The notes under the pieces are model-generated. The model saw only the letters and a program-made list of their open reading frames with translations. It was not told the origin of the DNA and made no database searches. Below, in pieces: positions 8,508 through 17,805 of a stretch of 64,000 bases of DNA (positions are counted from its first letter, which is position 1; each line of letters opens with the position of its first letter). The stretch is taken from NCBI GenBank assembly GCA_031553505.1, contig JAVBLP010000012.1, forward strand, positions 1 to 64,000, read 5' to 3'. The position numbers were made by a program, and so were the translations under genes. The stretch is from JAVBLP01 sp031553505 (GTDB taxonomy: Bacteria > Elusimicrobiota > Endomicrobiia > Endomicrobiales > Endomicrobiaceae).

Positions 8508-9183
8508 TTGTAAAATCCAAAAGAAGCCTCGCAAGCTTTTTGCGCGCCGCGGATATTTTATTTTTTACTTTTTCTTCAACAGGTTTGCCGAAAGGGGTTG
8601 CTTCAATATGGTCCGCCGCGTACATTACAGCCAGCGCTTTTTTGCCTGCGTTTTGCGCCGCGGAGTAAATTATCGAAGATTCCATATCCACCGCGTTTAT
8701 GCCGTTGTCTTTAAACCACGGCAAGTATTTTGACTCAAGCAGAAGAGAGCTGACGCAAGCGGAATTTGTTTTAATTAAATCTTCATAACGGTTTTTTTCA
8801 TAAAACTTTTTTAACAGTTCTTCTGAAGATGAATAAGTTTCCGGATTTACGTCAAACGACAGCATCTTTGAAAAACTTTCCAGGTTACGCGCTTTGTCTA
8901 TCAACAGCAAGTCGCCCGATTCTACGTCTCCGCAGCCGCCGCAGCTTCCGAAAAGCAGTATATTTTCACACTCTGTATCTTTCAGATGCAAAGCCGTGTC
9001 GCCGGCAAGAAAGTTGTTTTTCAATGCTATGACGGTAGTGTTTTGCGCCTGCGCCGTTTTAACAAAAAAGCCGTTATTAGATTTATCTGAAAATAGCGAC
9101 AAATCAAAAACCTGGCAAATTATGCAGTTCTTTTGTACGTCAACAGATTCAATATTAAAATAATCTTTAAAATTCATACACAT
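8497..9183 (-). CDS. Nucleoside phosphorylase-like protein
   Basis: A 228-residue protein of the purine/uridine phosphorylase (PNP_UDP_1) fold. Visible family features are ILLFGSCGGCGD, corresponding to the glycine-rich phosphate/base loop, and VDMESSIIYSAA, containing the conserved ME pair that contacts ribose. A histidine-containing stretch (YAADHIEATPFGK) lies near the C-terminus. It probably cleaves a nucleoside or a futalosine- or MTA-like compound; the substrate cannot be read from sequence. The start is ATG 9183 or the in-frame ATG 9177; an AGGA lies 12 bases upstream of the first. It is cotranscribed with the radical SAM gene, so the pair might act on nucleic-acid breakdown or repair products (inference). 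Confidence 0.75.
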   Translation of the reverse strand: MCMNFKDYFNIESVDVQKNCIICQVFDLSLFSDKSNNGFFVKTAQAQNTTVIALKNNFLAGDTALHLKDTECENILLFGSCGGCGDVESGDLLLIDKARNLESFSKMLSFDVNPETYSSSEELLKKFYEKNRYEDLIKTNSACVSSLLLESKYLPWFKDNGINAVDMESSIIYSAAQNAGKKALAVMYAADHIEATPFGKPVEEKVKNKISAARKKLARLLLDFTNEL

Positions 9184-9223
9184 ATTCTATAAAATTCCTG
9201 CTTTTTTTTAAATTGTTAGTAAA

Positions 9224-9252
9224 TTTAAAATTTTTTATTAATACTATATAAT
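9224..9252 (+). promoter_or_regulatory. Likely promoter of RND efflux operon
   Basis: TTTAAA at 9224-9229, 17-bp spacer, TATAAT at 9247-9252, 18 bases before the ATG. The -10 is perfect and the -35 matches four of six bases. Confidence 0.55.
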
Positions 9253-9270
9253 CTTATAAAAAGAGGCCTT

Positions 9271-10515
9271 ATGAAAACAAAATCCACTTTAACCGTTTTT
9301 GCAGTTCTTTGTTTTGCTTTGTGTTTTTCCTCCTGTGGCGGTAAAAAAGAAGAAAAAAAGATGCCGGTTCCAAGCGTTGTCGGCATAGAAAGCATTAAAA
9401 GCGATATTCCGTGGGATATTGAATATCCGGCACAGGTCATAGGTTCTCTTGAAATTGAAGTCCGCGCGCAAGTCGGCGGAATACTCAAAGAAAAGAATTT
9501 TCAGGAAGGTGAATTTATAGAAGCGGGAAAACAGCTTTTTCTTATAGACCCGGAGCCGTACCAGGTTGCCCGCGATAAAGCGAAAGCAGGGCTTTCCAAA
9601 GCAAACGCTTCTCTGACTAAAGCGAAAAATGATTATACAAGAATGAAAAGCCTGCTTGACCAGGAAGCTGTAAGCAGAAAAGAATACGATGACGCGTATG
9701 CCGCTTATGAAAGCGCAAAAGCCGAAGTTGAAACCGCGAAAGCTAACTTAAAAGACGCTGAAATTAATTTAAGATACACAAAAGTCGTTGCCCCTATTTC
9801 GGGAATAACCGGAGCGGCTTTGCAGGACATAGGCAGCCTCATCTCCATAGCAGGCGAAAAAGGCATGCTTACAACGATGGTGCAAATTAACCCGCTGCAA
9901 GCCGTTTTTTCAGTGCCTGGAAAGCACGCGGACGATGTTAAGAGAGATTTTATAGCGGGCAAAATCAAAACAAAAAAACCTATTGATGAAAAGCCCATAT
10001 CGGTAAAAGCCATTATTGATAATAACGCGGTTTACCCGTATGACGGCAAAGTAATTTTTGTTGATAGCAAGCAGGATGCAAATACCGGCTCAATAGCGGT
10101 TAAGGCGGAATTTCCTAACCCCGAAGGCAGAAGAATGATGATGCCCGGAAGATTTATCAGGGTTAAGCTTGAAGGCGCCATATATACTGACGCCGTAATA
10201 ATTCCGCAGACGGCTGTTTTAGAAACGGCTTTAGGGCCTGCCGTTTACGTGGTGGGAGAAGATAATGTAGTAAAATCCGTACCCGTAACTTATGAAAATA
10301 CGGATAATATTGCGATAGTAACATCGGGACTTAACGGCGGGGAAACGGTTGTTTCCGAAGGAGTTATAAAAGTTGTGCCCGGAAAGCCCGTTACCCTGCA
10401 AAAGAAAGAGTTTGTGCTGCCGGAAAAATACCGCATGGAGCAAAGTTCCGCGGTTGTGAACGCGCAATCGCCGGAAACCGTACAGGCAAATAGCGCCGCA
10501 GAAGGCGGTAAATAA
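9271..10515 (+). CDS. RND efflux periplasmic adaptor (membrane fusion) lipoprotein
   Basis: A 414-residue AcrA/MexA-type adaptor joining an inner-membrane RND pump to the outer-membrane channel. A lipoprotein signal ends at Cys22 (FSSC). The order is typical: a barrel-sandwich half-motif (EVRAQVGGILKEKNFQEGEFI), a long alpha-hairpin (about 95-165, KAKAGLSKANASL to VETAKANLKDAEINL), the second half-motif (YTKVVAPISGITG), beta-barrel and membrane-proximal domains, and an Ala/Gln-rich tail. An AAAAAGAGG ribosome site precedes the ATG. It shares one base with the downstream RND gene (TAATG). Confidence 0.94.
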   Translation: MKTKSTLTVFAVLCFALCFSSCGGKKEEKKMPVPSVVGIESIKSDIPWDIEYPAQVIGSLEIEVRAQVGGILKEKNFQEGEFIEAGKQLFLIDPEPYQVARDKAKAGLSKANASLTKAKNDYTRMKSLLDQEAVSRKEYDDAYAAYESAKAEVETAKANLKDAEINLRYTKVVAPISGITGAALQDIGSLISIAGEKGMLTTMVQINPLQAVFSVPGKHADDVKRDFIAGKIKTKKPIDEKPISVKAIIDNNAVYPYDGKVIFVDSKQDANTGSIAVKAEFPNPEGRRMMMPGRFIRVKLEGAIYTDAVIIPQTAVLETALGPAVYVVGEDNVVKSVPVTYENTDNIAIVTSGLNGGETVVSEGVIKVVPGKPVTLQKKEFVLPEKYRMEQSSAVVNAQSPETVQANSAAEGGK

Positions 10516-13500
10516 TGTTTTCTAAATTTTTTATAGAGAGGCCGATTTTTTCCACGGTTATTTCCCTTGTAATATTAATTGCCGGAATAATTTCAATGCG
10601 CAGCCTTCCTATTGAACAATATCCGGATTTAACGCCCCCTTCAATCTCGGTGCAGGCACAGTATCCAGGCGCGAGCGCAGAAATTATCGCGGAAACCGTG
10701 GCGACGCCTTTGGAAAACCAGATAAACGGCGTTCAGGATTTGATATACATGAACTCCGTTTCCGACAGCAACGGCTACTTAAACCTTATGGTTTATTTTA
10801 ATATCGGCACTGACCCGGACCTTGCCATGATAAACGTAAATAACAGGGTGCAGGCGGCGATGAACCTTTTGCCGGAAGAAGTGCGCAAATACGGCGTTAC
10901 GGTAAATAAAAAATCTTCGACAATGCTGCAGCTTATGTCTTTCACGTCTCCCAACAACACGTACGATTTAACTTATGTAGCGAATTACGTGCTTATAAAC
11001 GTTATCGATGAATTAAAAAGGGTGGAGGGAGTCGGAGACGCGACTCTTATGAGCAGAAGCGACTATTCAATAAGAATATGGCTTATGCCGGACAGGCTTA
11101 AACAGCTTAATCTTACGCCTGCCGATATTTATAATGCCGTTGCCGAACAAAACAAGCAAAGGACAGCGGGCAAAATAGGCCAGCCTCCGGTAACCGTGCA
11201 GGTGGACAGGACATATTCTATTCTTGCCGACAGCAGATATACTACTCCCGAAGAGTTTAAGGAAATTATCATAAGGGCAAACCCTGACGGTACCACTTTA
11301 AAGCTTTCAGACGTGGCAAGAGTTGAGCTTGGCGCGATGAGTTATGACATTGAAAGCAGCAAAAACGGCATTCCCGCGATGGCTGTAGCCGTTTATCTTT
11401 CTCCCGGCGCGAACGCGATTAAAACGGCTGACGGCATAAACAGTAAAATGGCGGAACTTTCCGCTAAATTTCCCGCAGATTTTGAGCACGCCGTTGTTCA
11501 GGATTCAACCATATTTGTCCGTGAATCTATAAATGAAGTAGTGCATACTTTAATTGAAGCGATAATGCTCGTGTTTTTAGTGGTGTTCCTGTTTTTGAAA
11601 AACTGGCGCCCCACGCTTATACCGTGCGTTGCCGTGCCTGTTTCGATAGCGGGCGCTTTTGCGGGTATGATGCTTATGGGGTTTTCAATAAATACGCTTA
11701 CGCTGTTCGGCGTTGTGCTTGCAATAGGCATAGTAGTTGATGATGCCATCGTTGTAATAGAAAACGTCGACAGAATTATGGAAGAAGAAAAACTCCCCGT
11801 GAAAGAAGCCACGGTTAAAGCGATGTCGGAAGTTTCCGGCCCTGTAGTGGCTATCGTTTTGGTTTTGTGCGCGGTTTTTGTGCCGGTCGCGTTTATGGGC
11901 GGTTTTACGGGCGTTATGTACAAACAGTTCGCGATAACAATTGCGTGCTCGGTTGTCATTTCCGGCCTTGTGGCGCTTACGCTTACGCCCGCAATGTGCG
12001 CTTTGCTTCTTACGAAAGAGGAAAAGAAAGAAAAAGGTTTTTTTGCGGCTTTTGACCGCCTGTTCGATAAAATTACAAATATTTATACCGGCAAAGTGGC
12101 GTGTTTGGTTAAGCATCTTTCAACCGCGCTGATTTTAGTTTTAATAATCTGGCTTGCCACTGGTTTAATGTTCAAAAAAATTCCCGGCGCGCTTCTTCCG
12201 GAAGAAGACCAGGGATACATAATGGCTGCCATTATGATGGACGCTGCCGTCCCGGTGAGCAAAACAAAAGAAACGGTTAAAAAAGTTGAAGACATAGTTT
12301 TATCGGTACCCGGAGTGACGGAAGAACTTAATTTTTCAGGTTATGACATTATAAGCGGCGCGGCGCAAAGTAACGCGGGCGGTTTCTTTATACGCCTTAA
12401 GCCGTGGGATGAAAGAAAAACAAAGGCGGAATCGGCGCAAGGCATAATTCACCGGATTGCCGCAAGGGCCTCACAGGAAATTCCCGAAGCTGTTGTAATG
12501 CCTTTTAACCCTCCGCCTATTATGGGTTTAAGTACGACAGGCGGCCTTGAAGGCTATATACAAAGCAAAGGCGGCGGCTCTATAAATGAACTTGCGTTTA
12601 AAACGCAGGAAGTCATACAAGAATTGTCCTCAAGGCCGGAAGTTACCGGAGTAAGGACGACTTTAAACGTTTCTTACCCTAAATACAGAATGAAAGTGGA
12701 TACCGTTAACGCCCACGCGAAAGGCGTAACTTTAGACAATCTTTACGCTACGATGGCTGCAACTTTCGGGCAGACATATATTAATGATTTCACAAAATCC
12801 AACAGAAGCTTTAAAGTTATGATGCAGGCGGAAGGCGATTACAGGGCAAAGCCGGAAGACTTATCGGAAATTTTTGTCCGTTCGAGCAAGGGAAATATGA
12901 TTTCGCTTTCCAATCTTGCCTTTTTTGAAATGATTACGGGACCCGATATGGTAGAACATTTCAATTCTTTTCCAGCTGCAAAAATTCTTGCCACTCCCGC
13001 GGCCGGATATTCAAGCGGACAGGCTATACAGGCGGTTGAAGAAGCCTGCGCCAAAATTTTGGGTACGGATTACGGGCTGGCGTGGACAGGCTCGACTTAT
13101 CAGGAAAAGCTTTCTTCAAGCAGCGCTTCTTCCGCTTTAACGCTCGGAATAATATTTGTGTTTTTAATTCTTGCGGCGCAGTATGAAAAATGGAGCCTGC
13201 CTCTTGCCGTTCTTATGGCCTTGCCTTTTGCGGTTTTCGGCGCTTTGCTTGGCATTTTGGCAAGAGGGCTGGCAAACGATATTTACTTTCAGGTCGCGCT
13301 TATAACGCTTGTAGGACTTGCGGCAAAAAACGCGATTTTGATTATAGAGTTTGCCTCCGAGCTGCATATAAAAGAAGGCTTACCGTATAATGAAGCCGCG
13401 GTAAAAGCCGCCAAAATGCGTTTCAGGCCTATAATAATGACTTCGATGGCTTTTATTTTGGGCTGTATGCCGCTTGCGTTAAGCGCCGGTGCCGGCGCGG

Positions 13501-13661
13501 CAAGCAGGCACGCAATTGGTACGGCGGTAGTCGCGGGAATGCTAGGCGCGACTTTAATAGCGCCTTTCTTTATACCGACATTCTTTGTGATAATTTTAAA
13601 AATTTCAGATAAACTAAGCGGTAAAAATAAGAACGCCGCGGCAACCGGAGAACAGCAATGA
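10515..13661 (+). CDS. RND multidrug efflux transporter, HAE1 family
   Basis: A 1048-residue AcrB/MexB-type proton-driven drug exporter. It opens with the family hallmark FIERPIFSTV. TM4 carries the proton-relay pair in GIVVDDAIVVIEN, and TM10 carries the lysine in GLAAKNAILIIEFASE. The two large periplasmic loops expected after TM1 and TM7 are present. It sits between the adaptor and outer-membrane factor genes with 1-base and 4-base overlaps, so the three form a complete tripartite pump. Similarity is to the AcrB clade; the drug spectrum cannot be inferred. Confidence 0.96.
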   Translation: MFSKFFIERPIFSTVISLVILIAGIISMRSLPIEQYPDLTPPSISVQAQYPGASAEIIAETVATPLENQINGVQDLIYMNSVSDSNGYLNLMVYFNIGTDPDLAMINVNNRVQAAMNLLPEEVRKYGVTVNKKSSTMLQLMSFTSPNNTYDLTYVANYVLINVIDELKRVEGVGDATLMSRSDYSIRIWLMPDRLKQLNLTPADIYNAVAEQNKQRTAGKIGQPPVTVQVDRTYSILADSRYTTPEEFKEIIIRANPDGTTLKLSDVARVELGAMSYDIESSKNGIPAMAVAVYLSPGANAIKTADGINSKMAELSAKFPADFEHAVVQDSTIFVRESINEVVHTLIEAIMLVFLVVFLFLKNWRPTLIPCVAVPVSIAGAFAGMMLMGFSINTLTLFGVVLAIGIVVDDAIVVIENVDRIMEEEKLPVKEATVKAMSEVSGPVVAIVLVLCAVFVPVAFMGGFTGVMYKQFAITIACSVVISGLVALTLTPAMCALLLTKEEKKEKGFFAAFDRLFDKITNIYTGKVACLVKHLSTALILVLIIWLATGLMFKKIPGALLPEEDQGYIMAAIMMDAAVPVSKTKETVKKVEDIVLSVPGVTEELNFSGYDIISGAAQSNAGGFFIRLKPWDERKTKAESAQGIIHRIAARASQEIPEAVVMPFNPPPIMGLSTTGGLEGYIQSKGGGSINELAFKTQEVIQELSSRPEVTGVRTTLNVSYPKYRMKVDTVNAHAKGVTLDNLYATMAATFGQTYINDFTKSNRSFKVMMQAEGDYRAKPEDLSEIFVRSSKGNMISLSNLAFFEMITGPDMVEHFNSFPAAKILATPAAGYSSGQAIQAVEEACAKILGTDYGLAWTGSTYQEKLSSSSASSALTLGIIFVFLILAAQYEKWSLPLAVLMALPFAVFGALLGILARGLANDIYFQVALITLVGLAAKNAILIIEFASELHIKEGLPYNEAAVKAAKMRFRPIIMTSMAFILGCMPLALSAGAGAASRHAIGTAVVAGMLGATLIAPFFIPTFFVIILKISDKLSGKNKNAAATGEQQ

Positions 13662-15010
13662 AAAAAATAATATTGTGTTTAGCCGTATTCGCTTTTTTGG
13701 GCGGATGTACGATGGGCAAAGATTATGTGAAACCCGAAACGGAACTGCCTGAAGGCTCCGGTGCGGATTTCAGCGCTTATTCTTCCGGCACATGGTGGGA
13801 AAGTTTTAATGACAGCGCTTTAAACGGGCTTGTTGAAAAAGCGTTAAAATATAACCAGGATTTAAAGCTTGCGATAGCAAGGGTTGATGAGGCAAGGGCT
13901 GTCGCGGGCATCGCGGACTCTTCAAGAATGCCTTCCGTAGGTTTGTCGGCAGACGGTGCTGATTTAAGCAATCAGGAAAGTTACTCGGCAGGACTTGGCA
14001 TTTCGTACGAACTTGATTTATGGGGAAAGTATAAGAGGCTTTCAGAATCTAAAAGGGCGCAGCTTTTGGCTTCGCAGGCAAATAAGGACGCTGTCGTAAT
14101 AGCGTTGACTGCCGATGTCGCAAAAGCTTATTTTGCTTTGCGTTCAAATGATTCGCAGCTCGCAATCGCGCAGCGTACGCTTGAAGCAAGAAAAGAAACT
14201 GTTGAAATATACCAAAAAAGGCTTAAAGAAGGGCTGATTTCTAATCTTGACCTGCAGAGAGTGACCGCGGAAATGTATTCCGTTGAAACTAATGTGCAGG
14301 GCCTTAAGAAAGCGATCGGCGAAAATGAAACGGCGCTTGCCGTGCTTATCGGCGCAAATCCAAGGGAAATAGTTGACGGCAAAATTGAAAGAGGCAAAGA
14401 GCTTGAAAATATAACGGTAATACCGGAAGTGCCTGAAGGCGTGCCTTCAAACCTTTTGGAAAGAAGGCCCGACATTATGCAGGCTGAAGAGCAGCTTATA
14501 TCTGCAAACGCGGAAATCGGCGCGGCAAGGGCAGCATACTTTCCTTCAATAACTTTAACCGCGGGCGCGGGATATGCCAGTTCCGCTCTTTCCAGTTTGT
14601 TTTCAAACGGAATATGGAACTTTGCCGGATCGCTCGCGCAGCCTATTTTCCAGGGCGGCAAACTGAAAGAACAGGAAAAACAGGCTCAGGCGCAGTATGA
14701 CCAGATGCTTGCAACGTACAACAAAACCATACAAAGCGCTTTTAAAGAGACGTTGGACGCTTTGAACGCAAATAAAATTAACAGGGAAACTGTCATTTCC
14801 ACAGGCAACCAAAAAGATTCTTTACAGAAAGCATATACTATCGCTTTAAAGCAGAAAGACGCTGGCCTTATAGGGCTTTTGGACGTTTTGGACGCGGAAC
14901 GCAACCTTTTAAGCGCGGAGCTTTCTTATGCTAAAGCCATGCAAAACCAGCTTGACGCGGTTGTGGATGTCTGCAAAGCGCTTGGCGGCGGATGGAAAAA
15001 CGGCAAGTAA
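13658..15010 (+). CDS. Outer-membrane efflux lipoprotein, OprM/NodT type
   Basis: A 450-residue TolC-like channel subunit. The signal ends in a lipobox with Cys17 (FLGGC), so it is a lipid-anchored OprM/NodT-type factor. The two internally repeated coiled-coil halves are visible, with LLERRPDIMQAEEQLISANAEIGAARAAYFPS-type family blocks (residues about 268-300) and QPIFQGGKL starting the second strand region. The overlap with the RND gene (ATGA at 13658-13661) implies coupled translation. A hairpin terminator follows. Confidence 0.94.
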   Translation: MKKIILCLAVFAFLGGCTMGKDYVKPETELPEGSGADFSAYSSGTWWESFNDSALNGLVEKALKYNQDLKLAIARVDEARAVAGIADSSRMPSVGLSADGADLSNQESYSAGLGISYELDLWGKYKRLSESKRAQLLASQANKDAVVIALTADVAKAYFALRSNDSQLAIAQRTLEARKETVEIYQKRLKEGLISNLDLQRVTAEMYSVETNVQGLKKAIGENETALAVLIGANPREIVDGKIERGKELENITVIPEVPEGVPSNLLERRPDIMQAEEQLISANAEIGAARAAYFPSITLTAGAGYASSALSSLFSNGIWNFAGSLAQPIFQGGKLKEQEKQAQAQYDQMLATYNKTIQSAFKETLDALNANKINRETVISTGNQKDSLQKAYTIALKQKDAGLIGLLDVLDAERNLLSAELSYAKAMQNQLDAVVDVCKALGGGWKNGK

Positions 15011-15036
15011 TAAATAAACAGTTAAGAGTTTAAATA

Positions 15037-15078
15037 AAAGCCTGATAAGATTAATTAACCTTATCAGGCTTTGTTTAT
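15037..15078. terminator. Bidirectional terminator between efflux operon and copA
   Basis: Perfect 13-bp stem (15037-15049 with 15060-15072) and a 10-base loop. T-rich tracts lie on both sides, so it can end both the plus-strand efflux operon and the minus-strand copA transcript, whose coding end is about 100 bases away. Confidence 0.85.
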
Positions 15079-15169
15079 TATTAATATTGCATACCGAACC
15101 GAGCTTTTGGTACTTTTGCCACATTTGATAAAAGTACATGGGCTTGAGGGGTAAATCCAAATAATTGTA

Positions 15170-17449
15170 TCAAAGGTTAACTTTTGATAATCTTAACGCA
15201 TTTCCTATAACGGAAACGGAGCTTAACGCCATTGCTATGCTTGCTATTTCCGGGCTTAAAAGTATGCCGAAATGCGGATAAAGTATTCCTGCCGCGATAG
15301 GTATCGCAAGCGCGTTGTAAATAAACGCCAAAAATAAATTCTGCCTTATATTCTTCATCGTGTTTTTGCTTAAAGAAACCGCTTTTCTAACACCGTTTAA
15401 ATCTCCTGACATTAAAGTGATGTCAGCGCTTTCCATGGCTATATCCGTTCCAGTGCCCATTGCTATGCCGACGTTTGCTTCGGCAAGTGCGGCAGCGTCA
15501 TTTATGCCGTCGCCTATCATCGCTACGGTTTTTCCGGATTGTTGTAAATTTTTTATGTAACAATACTTTTCTTCAGGTAAAACTTCCGCTTCAACTGTTT
15601 CAATTCCGGCTTCTTTTGCTATCGCAAGCGCGGTTTCTTTGCTGTCGCCCGTAAGCATTATGCATTCAAGATTCTGCGTTTTGAACGATTGTATTATTTG
15701 CAAAGCGTTCGCTTTTACGGTATCTGAAACGGATATAATACCCGCAATTTCTCCGTTTACCGATAAAAACATAACAGTCTGCCCGAGCGCTTTGAGTTCT
15801 GCGGCTTTGCTTTCCGCTGCGGAAATATCTACTTTTGAATCTTTTAAAAGCTGCGCGTTCCCTAAAAGCAGGATTTGCCGTTCATAAACAGCGGTTATTC
15901 CTTTGCCTGAAATATTTTTAAATGCCGTCACGGCAACTTCCGCCGCGTGGTTTTCTTGCGCGGAGACTATAATAGCTTTCGCAATCGGATGCTCACTGTG
16001 TTTTTCCATGCTTTGCGCGTACATCAGTATTTCATTTATATTGTATTTGGGAGATACGGATATTACGTTTTTTACTGCTATTTTGCCTTCGGTTAATGTT
16101 CCCGTTTTGTCAAAAACCAAAGTGTTTGCTTTTTCAAGCGTTTCAAGGCTTTCTGCGTTTTTGACAAGTATGCCGTTTTTAGCGCCAAGTCCGGTTGCTA
16201 CCATTACAGACATCGGAGTCGCAAGCCCTAAAGCGCACGGGCAGGCTATTATAAGTACCGAAACGCCCGTAATAAGCATAAATGAAATTTTAGGATCCGG
16301 CCCGTAAAAGTACCACAATGCGACTGTTGCGATTGCGGTAAGTATTACCGTGGGTACAAATATGGAAGAAACTTTATCCGCGAGATGCTGTATCGGCGCC
16401 CTGGATCTTTGCGCTTTTATCACCATATCCACAATCTGCGAAAGCACCGTTTCTGAACCCACCCGTAAAGCGCGCATTTTAAAGCTGCCGTTGATATTTA
16501 GCGTTGCTCCCGTAACCGCATCGCCAGCCGCCTTATCCGCCGGGATAGATTCGCCCGTAATCATCGACTGGTCTATTGAGCTTTCGCCTTCAATTATAAT
16601 TCCGTCAACCGGCACTTTGCTTCCGGGCAAAACACGTAGTATATCGCCGGCTTTAACGTCTTTTAAATCTATATCTTCTTCCGTTCCGTTATCCCTTACT
16701 ATGCGCGCTTTGTCCGGCGCGAGCGCCAAAAGGTGTTTTATTGCGGCGCCTGTTTTTGAGCGGGCTTTTAATTCCAAAACCTGCCCTAGCAATGCCAGGG
16801 CGGTTATCACTGCCGCCGGTTCATAGTAAACAGGCAGCATATGGTTAAACATTTTCGTGAAAAACGAAGGAAAAAGCGTTACGCAAATACTGTAGATGTA
16901 AGCGACACCTATGCCCATGCCAATCAAAGTGAACATGTTTAAGTTGAATGTTTTAATTGAAAGCCAAAACCTTTCAAAAAACGGCTTGCCGCACCACAAC
17001 ACGGCAGGAGTCGCTATTAAAAGCTGTATCCAGTTGGCAACCGGCAGCTCTAAAAATTTTGAAAATATGTTTATATGGAGCATATGCGCACCCATATTTA
17101 GTATAAGCAGCGGAACGGCAAGAATTGCCGCGATTACAAAACGCTTTGTCATGTCTTTAAGTTCTTCATTGTTTTCCGGGTCTGATACGCCGCTTTCGGG
17201 TTCAAGAGCCATGCCGCAAATCGGGCATATTCCGGGGCCTTTTTGGCGCACTTCAGGATCCATCGGGCAGATATAAATTGCGTCCGGGTCATTTATCGGT
17301 TTGCCCGGTTTTGAGGAATGCCCGCAACAGCATTTAGGTTCGGGCGGTTTAGGCGTATGGCAGCATGAGGTTTTTGCCGCTTCTTTCTTTTCTTCTTTTT
17401 TGCCTTTGCTTTGGCAGCAACTTCCGTCCTGCTGATTTTTTTTATCCAT
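15170..17449 (-). CDS. copA: Copper-translocating P1B-type ATPase
   Basis: A 759-residue heavy-metal ATPase. Catalytic motifs are the metal-site CPC at 403-405 (CPCALGLATP), phosphorylated Asp447 in DKTGTLTEG, MITGESIP, and GDGINDAAAL. The usual N-terminal HMA domain is absent. Instead there is a lysine-rich region with CC, CCH and CCCGH clusters, then a short metal-binding domain YICPMDPEVRQKGPG with CPICGMALEP. The CPC type and this domain point to Cu+ export, with silver possible. A clean AAGGAG site precedes ATG 17449. It is divergent from a small membrane-protein gene; no copper-responsive regulator is adjacent. Confidence 0.94.
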   Translation of the reverse strand: MDKKNQQDGSCCQSKGKKEEKKEAAKTSCCHTPKPPEPKCCCGHSSKPGKPINDPDAIYICPMDPEVRQKGPGICPICGMALEPESGVSDPENNEELKDMTKRFVIAAILAVPLLILNMGAHMLHINIFSKFLELPVANWIQLLIATPAVLWCGKPFFERFWLSIKTFNLNMFTLIGMGIGVAYIYSICVTLFPSFFTKMFNHMLPVYYEPAAVITALALLGQVLELKARSKTGAAIKHLLALAPDKARIVRDNGTEEDIDLKDVKAGDILRVLPGSKVPVDGIIIEGESSIDQSMITGESIPADKAAGDAVTGATLNINGSFKMRALRVGSETVLSQIVDMVIKAQRSRAPIQHLADKVSSIFVPTVILTAIATVALWYFYGPDPKISFMLITGVSVLIIACPCALGLATPMSVMVATGLGAKNGILVKNAESLETLEKANTLVFDKTGTLTEGKIAVKNVISVSPKYNINEILMYAQSMEKHSEHPIAKAIIVSAQENHAAEVAVTAFKNISGKGITAVYERQILLLGNAQLLKDSKVDISAAESKAAELKALGQTVMFLSVNGEIAGIISVSDTVKANALQIIQSFKTQNLECIMLTGDSKETALAIAKEAGIETVEAEVLPEEKYCYIKNLQQSGKTVAMIGDGINDAAALAEANVGIAMGTGTDIAMESADITLMSGDLNGVRKAVSLSKNTMKNIRQNLFLAFIYNALAIPIAAGILYPHFGILLSPEIASIAMALSSVSVIGNALRLSKVNL

Positions 17450-17469
17450 GATAAACTCCTTTTTTATAT

Positions 17470-17497
17470 TGTATAAAATTGATTTTTATACGGTAAA
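17470..17497 (-). promoter_or_regulatory. Possible copA promoter
   Basis: On the minus strand TTTACC (17497-17492), 16-bp spacer, TATACA (17475-17470), about 20 bases before the copA ATG. It overlaps the divergent promoter. Confidence 0.35.
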
Positions 17498-17508
17498 TTT
17501 GTTATAAA
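17479..17508 (+). promoter_or_regulatory. Likely promoter of small membrane-protein gene
   Basis: TTGATT at 17479-17484, 18-bp spacer, TATAAA at 17503-17508, 23 bases before the chosen ATG. Confidence 0.45.
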
Positions 17509-17531
17509 ATATGCAAAAAGAGGGGGCTCTT

Positions 17532-17795
17532 ATGCATGACAGCCACAAATTTTGGATGACGATAGCGGTTTTTTTAGTAGTAACAATGCTTCTTGTAACG
17601 ATGTATTTTTTGGCTTATTCAAAAAACAAGGAATTAAAAAGCCATAAAGCCGCAACGGCTCAAACACAGCCGCAGTACGAAGACACAACCCCGTTTGACA
17701 TGGAAGAAGACGAAAACGCTATTCCCGGCGAACTTAAAAGCATAGATCTGCAGAATGAAGTTGAAAACGACGAAGCAATTCAGGAAGAAGCGTAA
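17532..17795 (+). CDS. Small single-pass membrane protein
   Basis: An 87-residue protein of unknown function. I chose ATG 17532 because an AGAGGGGG ribosome site lies at 17519-17526; an upstream ATG at 17511 would overlap the promoter. One transmembrane helix spans about residues 9-29 (MTIAVFLVVTMLLVTMYFLA). A short basic linker and a strongly acidic, Gln/Glu-rich tail follow (EEDENAI, ENDEAIQEEA), probably outside or in the periplasm. No family is recognised. It is divergent from copA and convergent with pcrA, whose stop is only 10 bases away. Confidence 0.7.
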   Translation: MHDSHKFWMTIAVFLVVTMLLVTMYFLAYSKNKELKSHKAATAQTQPQYEDTTPFDMEEDENAIPGELKSIDLQNEVENDEAIQEEA

Positions 17796-17805
17796 TTATT
17801 GCGGT

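Noticed and set aside
11498..12116. Long antisense frames opposite the RND transporter
   Set aside because: Composition mirrors the sense codons of the membrane helices, and the sense strand is a complete RND gene.
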